A stretch of DNA of 64,000 nucleotides from Apiotrichum sp. Y4204 (taxonomy: Eukaryota; Basidiomycota; Tremellomycetes; Trichosporonales; Trichosporonaceae): the NCBI GenBank assembly GCA_025531455.1, contig JAMYHL010000002.1, forward strand, positions 62,001 through 126,000. The letters are read 5' to 3'. Each line of letters opens with the position of its first letter. Within the stretch, counting starts at the first letter, position 1. Below the pieces are notes generated by a model that did no database searches, had not been told where the DNA came from, and saw only the letters and a list, made by a program, of their open reading frames with translations. This document shows, in pieces, positions 1-11,632 of the stretch. Position numbers and translations under genes: made by a program.

Positions 1-526
1 CATCTCGCCGCCGCGCACACCCTCCCGCGGAGGAATGTATCCGCCCACGCCCCGGCGGGTGCTGCCCGCCAGTGCGCGGGACAGCGCGACGTTGTACGGC
101 ACCCGACCGTCGCGGCGCGGATCTGCGGCCGCCAGTGGACTCGCTTCGCTTGCCTCGCACGGCCGTGACTTGTGCATCAGCAGCGGAGCGCACAGGTGAC
201 ATAAGTTGAGGTGGGCGCCTGATATCAGCTGTGAGCTCTGAGATCTGGATGCCATGTCACGTACATGGGAGGAGGACGGCGGAGGGCGTGCGTGTCAGAC
301 AGAGGAGGCAGAGGGGGTAGGGGTTCTCGGGTGCGGAATTATCAGCTGCAAGGACGCGGGAGGAGGTCGTGGGAGAAGTGCTGGCCGACGATGGGGGGGA
401 CAGGGATTCGGAGCCATCAGAGCCGGGAGAGGTGGAGAGAGTAGAGGTTTCTGGCTGCGGGTCACCGCGCCGCGCGCGGCGGAGCGCGTCGAGCTCGAGG
501 CCGAGCGCGGAGAGGTCCATTGTCAT
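1..526 (-). CDS. RING-type zinc finger protein, 5' part only (probable E3 ubiquitin ligase)
   Basis: Seen: two exons on the minus strand, 526..265 and 218..<1, joined over a 46-nt intron (donor GTACGTGA, acceptor TGATATCAG). The joined protein starts MTMDLSALGLELDALRR, passes a Ser/Pro/Thr-rich linker, then shows a RING pattern CLLC-x10-LPC-x-H-x3-C-x2-C, with the third Cys created exactly by the splice. Known family: this spacing with LLPC-x-H is the C3HC4_3 class found in Mahogunin/LUL-type E3 ligases. The first half of the zinc-binding set is clear; after it I see only one further Cys (in SRPCEAS), so the usual last CPxC pair is incomplete or lies beyond the window. The gene is truncated by the window edge, so no C-terminus can be described. 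Confidence 0.72.
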
Positions 527-1319
527 GAAGTGGAAGACGACGAGCTAGGAGAGATGCATGACGCTGAGGTGGTATCGAGGCGGCGTGGTTGGCCACTCGG
601 CGGCCACATCGATGATCGAGAGGTCATGTGAGGCTGGGTGCTACCCGGTTCTCGGTAAACAGCATCGGAACAAGAAGGCGGAGGATGCCGAGATCCGAGA
701 CCAAGTCCGGTCGGAGAATGGGCTGGGTGGAGATGAGATGACGCTCGTCCCTCTCGCCCACTTATCTTTGTCATATCGAGCATATCGAGATGCAGATTGG
801 GCATCGGGGAGGGCGGGGGGGCCTAACCCCCCCCCCCAACTCATGCATGCTCACATCTCACATCGCAATGTGATCGGTACTGTGCAGTAGTGTCGACTCT
901 GATCTCATGGAAATGGCCTTGGGCATCGAGAAGCACAAGTGGAAGTCACGTGACTCCCACTCCATCAACATTCCGATTCCCGCCACCTTCTCAAGCCTCT
1001 TTGTCAATCTCCACATCCACCACGACGACTGGATCGCGACATGAGACTGACGGCCCGACAGCTTCCTGACAATCGTGATGGACGCCGCAGTGGACGCCGC
1101 AAGGATTGTATAGTTTTCATGAGTTGACACTACAAGACAGTTGCGGTTTCTCGCCATTCGGTTGCCGGTTCGCATTTTGATCTGATTCTTTTGCTGATTC
1201 TGATTTTGATTCTGACTGGATCCTGACTTGATTTTGCCGATTCCTCCTCCAGTGATTCCTTTAACCTCCCTCTCTTTACGGCTCTTATCGGCTTCGCGGA
1301 GAGAGCGTGCGCTCGCGCC
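527..1319. other. Intergenic, no gene seen
   Basis: Only overlapping short frames without splice-compatible partners. Holds a poly-G/poly-C junction near 814-838. It separates the divergent RING-gene leader from the 3' end of the next minus-strand gene. Confidence 0.5.
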
Positions 1320-1711
1320 CTAGGCCTCGGCCTGCGCCGCGGCCGTGGCGTTCCTCAGCCACTCAAGCGAGGTGGCGACGTCCTCAATCTTGAACGGGTT
1401 TTCCTGAGATGGGTAGGGGGTGAATACTTCCGGAAGATTGAATGTGGATTGTACGTCGAGGCGCGAACGCAACTTCACGTTACCCTCCTTATCGACTCCA
1501 CTCACATGAGGAGATTCGCATCGGGGCTCCACGAGACCCAGCCGACACACATGTCGCTCTGGGCCAGCGGGAGGAGTGTCACGAACGCGGACGCCGTGGA
1601 GAAGTATGACATGGCGACGAGGGCGAAGAGTTCATGGTAGTTGGGCCGATGAGCGACCGATGAGGCAGGTGAATTAGCCGTTGAGAGGTGGAAAGGAGAA
1701 GAGGTTGGCAT
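1320..1711 (-). CDS. Small putative membrane protein, unknown
   Basis: Not recognised. The best model has two exons (1711..1551 and 1500..1320, 113 aa). Exon 1 gives a hydrophobic stretch (HELFALVAMSYFSTASAFVT) that could be one membrane segment; exon 2 gives a soluble tail containing FNLPEVFTPYPSQENPF and ending in an Ala-rich helix. The join restores frame (multiple of three), but the proposed intron lacks a clear CTGAC branch site, so the exon boundary is a guess; the downstream frame is the more convincing part. It lies tail-to-tail with nothing obvious. Could instead be the 3' end of a longer gene. Confidence 0.4.
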
Positions 1712-2011
1712 ACTATCGTTCGGTTTACTGTTGCTCGATGGGAACGGCGGCTCACCTCTCCCTCCCTTGCTTTTCCGTTTTTTCTAGTCTTCTTCGTTTC
1801 TCTTCTTCCACATCCTTTTAGATCTCGGAAGCCCAGCTCCAGACTTTTGCCGTCTCTTCTCAGCCTTGAATCTGCTTCGTCGTTGTCTTCCCCGCCGCGA
1901 TCGTCTGCCTCGTCTCTCGTGCCTAGTTCCTCGTCCAACCCAGGCCTTCAGCCCCTCATGACGTCTCCAACCGCGGAACATTAGACTTAACACTCTTAAC
2001 GGGGATAGAGG

Positions 2012-2594
2012 TCAGAAATAGTCCCTACTGTTCCATTTGAGCAGGGCCGGAAACCGTATTCCACAAAGCTTCTCGCTCTGGTACAGTACGATTGTCCCTT
2101 GCCTTCCGCCGCTATCATCAATGGCGGCTAAAAGCGTGGGATACCGTTGAACTGGGAGCAGGTACGTGTGCTCCCCCTCCGGTCGTGGCGGAAACGAATA
2201 ACACTCGCTTGATCTCATGATGCCACGGAGCGGTGCAGCGATACTGGCAGACAGGATTCCAGTAAGCGACTCCTTTGCCCGAACTGAATGCGCAAACTCC
2301 AGCGACAGAGGAAGCGCGCCTTGAGCACTACCGTCGACCAAAAATAACCACATCTCACGAAAAACAAACATTATTCAAGCTGGAGCGGCGGGGCGTACCG
2401 ACAAAGCCGCCCAGCGCCACGACCTCAACAGAAAGGAACAAGGTTTCCTCCTCCCCCTGTGCCGCACTCCGCATCCTCGGCACGCACCACACGAGGATAC
2501 ATGCTCCAGGCTTTTGTCTGATCCAAAAGTCTGGTCCTATTCTGGAGTCGGAACATTCCAGACATGCCGTCGAGGGGGGAACGGAAAACTTCAT
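2012..2594 (-). CDS. Uncharacterised protein, two exons
   Basis: Not recognised. ATG at 2594; exon 2594..2359, a 31-nt intron (GTGAGA...GGTAG) and exon 2327..2012 ending in TGA. The intron phases match and give an unbroken 183-aa protein. The N-terminal part has several Cys (ACLECSDSR, GACILVWC); the C-terminal part alternates hydrophobic and polar residues like a beta-rich domain (EHTYLLPVQRYPTLLAAI, QGTIVLYQSEKLCGIRF). No catalytic motif seen. The matching phase over a short intron is the main reason to believe it. No partner gene nearby. Confidence 0.45.
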
Positions 2595-3932
2595 CTCTGG
2601 GCAGGCGACTTTCTTAGGGGTGAGCCGGAAATCTCTAGGCTCGCCCCGAAGCTATTCGCGTCCCCTGTCCGTTTATTTGACACTCTGATAGTGACCTCTT
2701 TTGCAGACACGTGACGGCCCCCACTGTCCTGCCGTTTTGCTACCGTGCCGGTCTGAGTATCTCTTGTCACTGGACCTTTCAGGCCGTCTGTGGCTTGAGC
2801 ATCAGAGCATCACAAGGCCGACTTAGGCCCAGGTCATTGATGAAACCTCCCATGAGTTTCAACACGAAGAAGATGTGCCGCCAACGACACCGGAAGGACC
2901 TCGAGGTCGGCGATCAAACATTGTCAGGCAGTCATCAGGAGGGAACAAAAGAAGAAAATAACAATGGGAAAAGACATGGTTGAACAGAGCCCACTCAGCA
3001 ATGATCGCCCTTTGGAAGATACTCTACGCCAGGCCAAGCGTCCGGACGTCAGCCAGTCATGAGCGAAGCCCCGGATGATCACTCGCCTGCCCGACGGGTT
3101 GACCACTTCGCCCTGACATATTATGTGCGGCCCCGGTGTTCGCGGCGGGGCACAATGGGGAATATCAGGTGAGCACCAAGCCAGCCAAAGATGAACACGG
3201 CGGCGTGGTGGCGATCAATGCGCGGCGCATGGCCAGGCTGAGTTGATGCGTTGACGATGGACCCGACGTCTGGAAATTAGGGGAGCACAATGGGACGTGA
3301 GGCGCCACATGCCCGCCACAGCACGTTCCCTGTCGCCAACGGCGATCCTCCCATTGTGGACGTCAGTGGCGGCTGGCCGACGCCACGTGCACTCCATCGA
3401 GCAGGATCGCAGGATCGCAGAATTGTGCGTATTGTGCAAAGCTTCCAGGCCAATGGGTACGTGTGCTGTACGCCGCAGAGCTCGCCGGGCGTCGTGTGGC
3501 GGATGGCGCTCGTGTAAATGCGCAGACGTCCCAGTACAATGCGCCAGCGCACAACCACAACTACACAACGCCACGAGGAGTCGCTTACTGACGACGATTA
3601 CTCAACATCCCGGCGCCTTTGTCTCGGCGGTATGAGTGGGACAATAGCTGTCGACCGCGCAGGAACCGGGGGGTTGATGTCAGCAAAAGTAGATGAGCGA
3701 ATGGTTCTCGGCGTGCAGTCGTAAGGACCGGTAAAGCACCGGCTTGATGATGCGTTGGGAGGATGGGTACAGGTTGCGCAAGGTCCGGGTGGGTCCTCGC
3801 GACCAATGGAGAGTGATGCGTGCGGAACAGTGAGCAGATATAAGAAGGAGGCAGCTGTGGGCCTCACCTCCTCATCCTCAAACCCTCTCACAAGCAAAAC
3901 CAACAACTCTCACAACTCGCACAACTCTCGCA
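2595..3932. other. Intergenic with promoter of the next gene
   Basis: No supported gene. The 3280-3600 part has open frames in several phases on both strands with no codon-like pattern I trust. The 3' end holds a TATA-like box and a CA/CT-rich leader for the gene starting at 3933. Confidence 0.5.
3837..3845 (+). promoter_or_regulatory. TATA-like box upstream of the DUF3224-like gene
   Basis: Sequence AGATATAAG about 90 nt before the ATG at 3933, followed by a leader rich in CAACTCTCACAACTC repeats, typical of fungal 5' UTRs. Confidence 0.45.
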
Positions 3933-4501
3933 ATGTCCGCCCCCCAGAAGCGTGAGTAACCAGCCTTCCGAGAGCTGCATTTCCTCCCCTCCCTCCGCGC
4001 ACTTTACTCACGCCAGTGAACGCCGTCTTCCACGCCGCCAAGTGGGAGATTGACCAGTCCGAGGACGTCCGCGGCCTCGAGCTCAGCTCGGGATCCTCGC
4101 GCCTCGAGTTCTCCGGCCCCGACGTCGAGGGCGTCGGCACCGGCCAGTACATCATGACTTACCACCCGAACCGCGCCGCGCACCCCGACAAGTTCTACTA
4201 TGGTGAGTGAGATCTGGCGGGCAAAGGCAGGCAAGCCCGCCATTGTCCCGCTCCTCCCCGGAAGCTCGTACTCACACTCCCAGACGGCCAGATCCTCTTC
4301 CAGGGCAAGATCGCGGGGAAGACGGGCGACGTCATCTTCCGCGAGCGCGGGCACGTGCACAACGGCCGCGTCCACGCCGACTGGGAGATCCTCACCGAGA
4401 CCGCATCGGGAGAGCTCCAGGGCATTGTCGGCACCGGCTCGTACGATGTTGACCGCCAGACTTTTGGCGACGTCAAGGCCGAGCTGGTCGTTGAGTTCTG
4501 A
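3933..4501 (+). CDS. DUF3224-like small beta-barrel protein
   Basis: Three exons: 3933..3951, 4017..4202, 4284..4501 (140 aa). The first exon holds only six codons (MSAPQK) plus one base. Introns are 65 and 81 nt with GTGAGT donors. The protein is soluble with no signal peptide. The C-terminal half carries HADWEILTETASGELQGIVG followed by TGSYDV; the pattern of a strand, then SGELxGIxGxGSY, is the hallmark of DUF3224, a family with an allene-oxide-cyclase-like barrel fold and no assigned reaction. The assignment is by motif memory; function remains unknown. The TATA-like box and short leader suggest a well expressed gene. Confidence 0.75.
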
Positions 4502-5889
4502 GCGAGAGATCCGAAGTTGTCATTTAGCATGCACCATATTCCTTCATCTTCATGGTGTGGAGGGGTATGTCGTCAGTTCGGAGGGTTCCAGCATATGTGT
4601 GGAGTTGTGGGAGGGTAAGAGTGTGAGAATATGCAGTAGGCTTTGGTGTTGTCGCCATCAAGTTGTAACCTGTGGACGGTGGTGGCGACCCACGCCGAAC
4701 GGGGAACGGGGAACTCACCATGCAGTCTCTACTCCGACAGGCAGTCACTGGGAGGCAGTAACTGGGAACATGTTTTGTGACCATCTGTTGCCCTCGACCT
4801 CTGCACCGCGGGCGCCAGGGTCATTGTGCATCGTGTTCGTCGAAGCGGCCTCCACCCTGTGCCCATCAGACGGTGTTCACCTCCTCTCGCAGTGGCCTCC
4901 TCCCTCATTCGCCTTCAGCGGGGATGATCCAGGTCTCAAGGGGTTGCATACGATCAAGAGATACAACTGGCCCAACACTCTCGAGCCTGTGCATTCCCCC
5001 TACTTCCCTGCGGGGCCAGGGCTACCCCACAGTGGGCTTCGGGCCGCTGGGCGGATCATAGTCGTCCCGTAGGTCTAGTGGAAACTGGGCAACTGGGCCA
5101 CTTCAAGCTCGGCAGACACGGTGGTCCACGTCTGCTCGCAGCATGGCAGTCGTCGAGAACATGGTTTTCCCTCCACTGGGAAGCCCCCATCAATTTGCTA
5201 CTCGCTGTGTTGGACGACCACGGGACATTCGACAGCCTTGGTGATCTGCTGAACCCAAACAGGATCCCCAGTACCCCAGTAATGCAGATGAGAGAACCTG
5301 GTAAGATCTGTATGGTACGCCGTGGCGTCAAACAGCATGGCTGACTGCTGGTGGTGATACCCCAGTTACAATTGCTGCGGGGACCCGTTTGATGGCGTCT
5401 GTACAGCGGTGCCGCCATCCTTCCCATTCTACCAATGCATGTCACGTCCCTGCAGCACCACCTTGCCACAACGCCACGGTGAACGGACCACTGTTTGCTC
5501 ACATGACCATGGTGATCCCCGTTCTCCACTGAAGACCCCGGGGCCAGTACGAGAACTGCAATAGCTGCACCCGGGGGCGCGTCTTTGTGTCTTGTGTGGC
5601 GTTGAGGTGATGTGGAGAGTGTGCGCCACGATCGTTTACAGCGTGCGCCATTTGACGAGTCCGCGACGGCTTACTCCGCTTGCTCGAGCGTTCCAACGCT
5701 AGACAGCTACCGCGAGCACAGTGCACCACACATAACAACAAAGCGAAGAATAATGCGACTGCGTTCCGCTAGGCCACCGTACAACATGCATGCTACGTTC
5801 TTGTACTCTTTTAACTCTTTGTAACTTCTCTCATGGTATTTATCTCTGCTACGCGGGGTTTGCGTGAAACGGGACTTGAACGGGGCCGA
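4502..5889. other. Intergenic, no gene seen
   Basis: About 1.4 kb without a supported coding region. A 157-codon minus-strand frame (5056-5529) is rich in Arg, Cys and Trp and lacks any domain-like pattern. Likely the 3' flanks of two genes that converge here. Confidence 0.5.
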
Positions 5890-6238
5890 TCACTCCTTGA
5901 GCATGTGCGAGCGGCGGCGGCGGAGGTCCTGGTCAGTCCAGAGAACCTTGCCCATGTAGATGAAGCCAAAGGTCACGCCGAGGGTCACGAACGTGAGGAG
6001 GGGGTACACGTCGACGGGGATGCCTGAGGTTAGTGCGTGCGGGGGAGGGGGAGAGAAACGGGGAGCGGGGAGAGTGATGTGGAGCAGAGCAGCAGAAGGA
6101 GTACTCACGACGGATCATGTCTGGGACCTCACCAAAGCCGGGCTTCTGGTCGGCGTGGGGAGCGGTGGCGACGCCGCGACGCGACACACGGGGGACCGCG
6201 CGGAGGGAGGTGCGGAGGCCAAGAGCGCGGGTGAGCAT
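5890..6238 (-). CDS. B12D/NDUFA4-like mitochondrial protein
   Basis: Two exons, 6238..6109 and 6023..5890, with an 85-nt intron (87 aa). The N-terminus (MLTRALGLRTSLRAVPRVSR) is Arg-rich without acidic residues, as expected of a mitochondrial presequence. One membrane segment follows (IPVDVYPLLTFVTLGVTFGF), then a short Arg-rich tail. Known family: small single-span proteins with a PxxVYPL entry to the membrane helix match the B12D/MLRQ (NDUFA4) group, linked to complexes I or IV. Expected site: inner mitochondrial membrane. The start was chosen because it places the presequence first; an upstream in-frame extension encodes low-complexity Arg/Gly sequence and is unlikely to be translated. Confidence 0.7.
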
Positions 6239-6363
6239 TGTGATGTGGAGATGGAGGTAGAGGTAGGTGATGAGGTAGAGGAAGCGCTTAATGTGAGAAG
6301 TAGTCAGATGCGAAGAGGTGTCGAGGTGAGCAAAAGGAAGCGCAAGAGAATGTGTGTGCATCC

Positions 6364-6372
6364 TTTTATATA
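6364..6372 (-). promoter_or_regulatory. TATA box of the B12D-like gene
   Basis: On the minus strand TATATAAAA, about 125 nt upstream of the ATG at 6238. A run of sixteen C (G on the coding strand) lies further upstream at 6447-6462. Confidence 0.5.
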
Positions 6373-7573
6373 TCGTCCATATCCTCTCCTTTCCGATCCG
6401 GAAGGCTGACAAACGAGTGTTGTATCGAGAAGCTGTGGATCCCCAGCCCCCCCCCCCCCCCCTCCGCTCGTATCGGCGCATCCACTCCGCTTCGCGTTGC
6501 GCTCTGGCCATTTGCATGCCGCAGCCGCGGCCCTCCTCGAGCCTCGATCTTCAAGAGCATACATTCCCCTGTTTGGAGGGCGGCCGGGAGGCTGCGAGGC
6601 TGCGAGGGGCGTGGGAAGGACGCGTGTGGCATGGACCACAGTGGCGGTATTGTACGCCTCGAGTCGACGAGTATTGGACATTCACAGTATTGGACATCAG
6701 CAGTGCCGACACCGGCATGCATGTCGCTCCCGGCCGCGCTCACAAGAACAGCCAACTGCACGACGTCTGCGCTGTATGCGCTGTACGTCGTACTTCATAA
6801 TGAGTAAGAACGTGAGAAGCCGCCAGTGCAACAACAAACGACAATGGAAACAGGGGTCAGCGGCCATCGCACTCCCCCACTTCCCCATGGCTCCCCGCCG
6901 CCACTCTGTCTCTTCTCTTGCATCGTACGCGTCGCATTGGGTGGCGATAAGAATCCAGGAGCAATGGGATGCCCAGGATCCAATCTCGGCCCGGCCCGAG
7001 CGGACGAGCGCGGTATGCGCCGTTCTGCTGAGTGAGCAAAATGCTTCTACTGGATCCCCATGGGGCGTCACTCAATGTCTCAATAAGGAGGCGTCGGCAC
7101 GGCCCGCGTCGGGCTATTCAAGACATGCCGACAAACATCCTATTGTTGTGTCCGATGTCGGGAGCGACACCAACTTGTCGCCGCGGTTGCGCGGGTATAA
7201 ACGTTTAAGCACCTCGGCCTCGGCGTGGTCGTGGATCTTGGCATCGTAGCCAGTGGACTGAGATTTGTGACATGTGACCAACTAGCACGTTGTGGCTGCG
7301 GGCTGCCCATTTTGCGTACTTTGCCCATCCAGCATACTCTTGCATTACGACATGAGGACCCGATCATACACGAAAACAGACATTGCATGTGCCAGCCATA
7401 CCGTATGGAATCTATCGGAATCAATGCACAATTTGGGTGCGTTTTGAGCGTAGGCCGTCTTCGCTGGTATCTCTGCCGACGAACTACAAGTAGGCCGGTC
7501 CTCAACCCGGCCCGCTCCGTTCCCCACATCCAGCCCGCCGCCTCACGCTCCGCTTCCAGCGCCGCCATCGCCC
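6373..7573. other. Intergenic, no gene seen
   Basis: Contains the homopolymer C16 at 6447-6462. Overlapping frames in the 6350-7250 interval are open in several phases at once, which points to base composition and not to coding. Confidence 0.5.
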
Positions 7574-7958
7574 TCACGCCTCTTCGCCATCGGTCTGCAC
7601 ACTTCGGCGGCCCAACCCCGCCCACTCCCGCAGATCCTCCAGCCCCATCTTCACGCCCTCGTCCCTCCATGCACACACTTCGCACGGCTGCGCATCCGCC
7701 GCATCCGTATACGTGACGTCTTCCGATGCGGCGAGGGTCTTGATGCGCTCGATCGCCGCGGTCTCGTCCAGCACCTCGTCGCCCGTCTCGCAGAGGTTGC
7801 GGCCCACACCGATATGTTCAAAGGTGGATCCCTTTTCCGCCGCCTTGAGTACCTCCTTGAGGGCGTTCCACCGGTTTGAGCACTGAGCGAAACACGAAAC
7901 GATGAGAGATTGTGAGATAGTGAACCTTGGCGCCAACGTCATCACCCAGCTGCCGCAT
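7574..7958 (-). CDS. Small Cys-containing protein, unknown
   Basis: Not recognised. Proposed exons 7958..7926 and 7882..7574 (113 aa). The second exon is clearly coding-like: amphipathic helices (RWNALKEVLKAAEKG, DETAAIERIKTLAASE) and a CEVCAW motif near the C-terminus, with one further Cys early in the exon and one in GRNLCETG. The acceptor (TTTCGCTCAG) is good, but the donor GTTCAC is poor, so the 11-codon first exon is uncertain. The alternate reading starts further upstream. No signal peptide or membrane segment. The spaced cysteines might bind a metal, but no named family is claimed. Confidence 0.5.
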
Positions 7959-8989
7959 GCATCGCGTCAAGGTCAAAACCTGTGGCCTGTGGCCCACATG
8001 GGCGGTCGAGAGCCTGATATTCAGCCTGTCTCGTGATGAAATATTCCACAGTTTACCCGCATATCATGCTCCCCATTGCTCTCCTCTGCCTTCAACCCAC
8101 CCATCCAACAACGCGAAAGCAAAACAGTTCCCGGCGGCAGCCGGCCAACGTGTGCTGACTGATATGATACCTCATCCCTCAGCAGTGCGGGAGATCACGG
8201 GGGCCGGGGACCGAGGGCGCACCGGTCCCGAGAGCCACCGGGATTCCCATCCAGCCCAGCTTCCAAGACGCGGTATGCTGCGCAGTGACGAGAGGCACGA
8301 GAGAATGGGTCAGGAGGCACCAGAGCGATGACGCCAATGATGACGGGATGGCACCACCGCGCCGCGCCGCGGCCACCCGTGCGGGGACTCAGGGGCCGAG
8401 CACCCTCACAAAATGAAGAGAGAGTGTCTGCGGTGGGCGGCGGCTGTGCGGTGGGGATGGCGGTGCAGGTGTGCTAGTAGTGTAAGCAGTGGGCGATGAT
8501 GAGCAGACACACAAGAAGATGAGAAGACAAGGAAAATGGCTGGTGGGACGATCCAAACAATGCTTGGCAGCCGTCACGCCAAGGTGCGGAATGCAACACA
8601 GAATCGAGAATCGAGCTGCGAGCTCATGAGCTCACCGTCTCCGACAACTGCACAGTCACATTATCACGATCGGCGGCGAGCATGTATGCATGTACCGGCT
8701 TGGAGCCCATTGTTTCTGCGGTGTTCTCTCTGCGGTTGCCGTGATTCTCCATGATGGAGTTGCTCCTGTTTTTTGTCCGAACAACAGTTTGTTGATCGTC
8801 ATCAATGACCGTCAGAAAACCTTGATCCATTTTTTCTTGGGTCATCCCTGGATCCTTCCTGAAAACTCCACCTCTTCGGAAACAGACCCACTCATATATA
8901 AAACAACATCCTCCTCGTCGTCGCCACCACTTCTTACACATCCACCTCTTTCACTTGCACCACATTTGCCCACCACCACACATACCACC
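7959..8989. other. Intergenic with promoter of MARVEL-like gene
   Basis: No supported gene. The right end holds a TATA box and a CT/CA-rich leader for the gene at 8990. Confidence 0.5.
8895..8902 (+). promoter_or_regulatory. TATA box of the MARVEL-like gene
   Basis: TATATAAA 88-95 nt upstream of the ATG, followed by a leader rich in CACCAC and CTTCTT. Confidence 0.55.
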
Positions 8990-9828
8990 ATGTCTGGTCC
9001 ATCCACCACTCACACAATTCTCTACGCGACAGGCATCGTCCTCTCGCTCCTCGTCTGGACCATCGCGGCCGGCCTGATTGACAAGTACGATGAAGGCTGT
9101 GAGTATTGCGCCTCGGACATTTCCAGCACTCGCTGACATAGCAGTCGTCTACAGCGGCAACTTTGACGCCGCCAACGCCGTCCTCGCCTGGGGTCTCATC
9201 TCCTGGGTCTACTACATTGCAGCGTGAGTAGCGAGTAAGGTGGAGAGGAGTCACATCTCGGCCTAACTCCACCCCAATCCACCCCACTGCTCTAAACTAA
9301 CCCACAGCCTTGTCGTCCTTCTCTTCGTCTCGTCGTCGAACATCTTTGTCAGCGTCATCGTCGATGTGACCATCATGGGCTTCCTCTGGCTCTTTGGCAT
9401 CGTCTCCACCGGCTGTCTCTCGGACGTGGCCAACTGGTTCCGCTGGCTTGCTGGCGAGCACATCAAGTCCGGATCGTGAGTATCAAAGGAGGAGCTGGCA
9501 GGACGTGTTTCTGTGCCGTGCAAGCACCAATCGCGCCCCCCACGCTTCATATCCGCATACCTGAATCCACGCGCTGACCATCAGTCTTGGCCAGGCCACT
9601 CTCGCGTTCGCGTGGCTCCTTGTGTTCCTCCAGCTCGGCACCCTCCTCTACGAGGTCATCTACACTATGAGGCACTACGGCGGTAGCATGGGCACCTGGC
9701 GCCAGAGCTTCCACGACCTCACCGGCTCGTTCGGCGGCGGCTCCAGCTCGGGCGGCTTTGGCGAGAAGTTCGGCAGGCGCTCCGGTGGCCGCAGCGGCGG
9801 CACCGTCCCCGCCGTGCAGACGGCGTAA
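8990..9828 (+). CDS. Four-TM MARVEL-like membrane protein
   Basis: Four exons: 8990..9098, 9145..9223, 9308..9475, 9585..9828 (199 aa). Four hydrophobic stretches can be read: ILYATGIVLSLLVWTIAAG, AWGLISWVYYIAALVVLLF, a third around VDVTIMGFLWLFGIVSTG and a fourth around ATLAFAWLLVFLQLGTLL. The cytosolic tail is rich in Gly, Ser and Arg. This size and topology fit MARVEL-domain proteins of fungal membranes (eisosome or vesicle-linked families), but similarity is structural only. The first loop contains DKYDEG. Introns have good GTGAGT donors and CTGACATAGCAG / CTGACCATCAG acceptors. Confidence 0.68.
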
Positions 9829-10107
9829 ACTGCTTGTGCCCATCGCATGGCGTAAGCCGCCCACATATCTGCATGCGACCAGCGACAGCTCCACCTCCAT
9901 TGGGAGCTTGTCTACCTCGCCTTGTACTACTGTACTGCCCGCTACTGCTCTATAATGCATAATGATGACTTGAAATTGCGTTCGTGCGTTCTTGCTCTCT
10001 GCGTTTCTTCCCTGCTTGCTCCGCTCCCCCTGACAGTCTCTCTCCTTTCACATCGGCGTCATTGCCGTCATCCGATCAGGTTTTCTGGTAAGGGCGAGCA
10101 GCAGTGT

Positions 10108-10530
10108 TGTGTTCACGGTGCGGAGGGTTTTAGCGCGTCGATGACGGAGGCCCCCAGGCACGCCAAGCAGAAGTCGGCCTCCGAGGCAGCCAAGTCGTCA
10201 GACCGTGATATTGGGTCGAGTCGGAGTGGTGGGTGGTGAGGAGCAAAGTGGGACGAACCTGGATCCAGAGCGCTCGAAATAGGCGCAGCACGTGTGTGGA
10301 GCAGGAACAGCCCGAACTGAACCTGAGAACCCTGCCGGCGGCTTGAGTCTCGGCCGACGAGTTACGGCCGCCGTGTTGTTGTACATTTTCATCCCAGCCC
10401 ATACGACCCACTTGTCCACCTCCTGGGTCATCTGCTCCTTCGCATGCGCGCATGCCTCGAACTCCACGTGCCAGGGGATGCCGTATAGCGCCGTGTAGTG
10501 TACAGTCCGCGTATCCGATTCCCATCAAAG
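10108..10530 (-). pseudogene. Probable broken gene remnant
   Basis: Two strongly protein-like stretches on the minus strand lie in different frames and cannot be joined cleanly. The first (around 10500-10330) reads HYTALYGIPWHVEFEACAHA and continues with a helix KEQMTQEVDKW; the second (around 10205-10108) reads DDLAASEADFCLACLGASVI then a stop. No start codon precedes the first in frame (an in-frame TGA lies just upstream) and no good splice pair connects them. I read this as a decayed single-copy gene or the tail of a transferred one. Family not recognised. It could still be a live gene with exons I failed to place. Confidence 0.4.
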
Positions 10531-10539
10531 CGGCCGGCA

Positions 10540-11632
10540 GGGTTTGATGACCAGACCGAGGAATGAAGGGGGTGAAGAAGTATGCTGATATCTATGATAA
10601 GGACCGCGCAGCGGTGCGACGATTCAACCCGGTCAACACTTGATGGCTGGAAGATCACCAGGTCAGCGGATCGACGATGCTTTCGCCCCCTGATCTGCTA
10701 TGTGTTTGATCGTACGTTCCCCTGATCCCCCAGGTCAACAGGTCCCCCTGATCGTCGGTTTTGTGACTTTCAGGACTGATTGACAACCTGAAGATCGTCG
10801 GATCTGCAGGGGTACGCGCCTCACTCGATCACTCCTTTGTTGAGCAGTGGGGGGGGGGCACTGGGAACGGCCATTCGATCGGAATGATCAGCGCGACCCA
10901 TCGATCGACAGCCTTTAGCGCTCTCCTGGGACCTGAGGATCCGCGTCCGGATCGGCAGGGAGAAGGGGGGGATCGGCAGGTCCACCGCCAAGATCAAGTC
11001 TGGCTTCTCTCATTCACGATAACAGACATGGACACCATCTGTATACACGCACTGCGCGCACATTTTCGCAACGATAGCTTCACTATGGACCCTGGAACCG
11101 AGCAGCGCATCTAGGCCACTGAAGCCCACATCTGTCACACAGAACAAGAGTGAGACCCCGGAGTCTGAGTATCACGCGCCTTAGCCCACTTGACTGTAAG
11201 GACTGTACCTAAAAACTCGCCCTGTCGACATGTTTACGATTGAAGTGTCCATGTACTGATGTACTGCTTACTATATAAAACTGAATGTTAACGCCCGGTA
11301 TTACGAAAGCCAACAAACGGCAAACATACAGTAGCAGCCAGCATGGACGAAGTGCTGAAGACCCGTGGACTGGGACAACGCCACCGTCTCACCTGTGAGC
11401 GCGCTGTGGATGCCTCAACGGACCGCGTGTGCCAGACGCGTGCGGAGCGACGTGGCTCGTGGTTGTACGGCATACATACACGCGACGCGACGCGTCGACA
11501 CAGGCCCTCGGCGGATGTGTGGGCTCTGAAAAACGGAGAGTTACAAGCGATCACAAGCTGGCTTGAGCTGGCCGAGCCGGCTTGAGCTGCAAGACAATTA
11601 AGACAAGAACAGAGATCAAAAACAAAAAGATC
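10540..11632. other. Gene-poor, GATC-rich stretch
   Basis: No gene supported. Between about 10660 and 11000 the word GATC occurs unusually often, with short related segments such as CCCCTGATC and GGATCGGCAGG. A poly-G run sits near 10849-10858. An orphan TATATAAAA lies near 11273. A direct repeat GGCTTGAGCTG occurs twice near 11560-11591. Confidence 0.45.

Noticed and set aside
1688..1984. 98-codon plus-strand frame opposite the small membrane protein
   Set aside because: Ser/Pro/Phe-rich translation of C/T tracts in a leader region.
5056..5529. 157-codon minus-strand frame as a gene
   Set aside because: Composition (Trp, Cys, Arg) and lack of splice partners look random.
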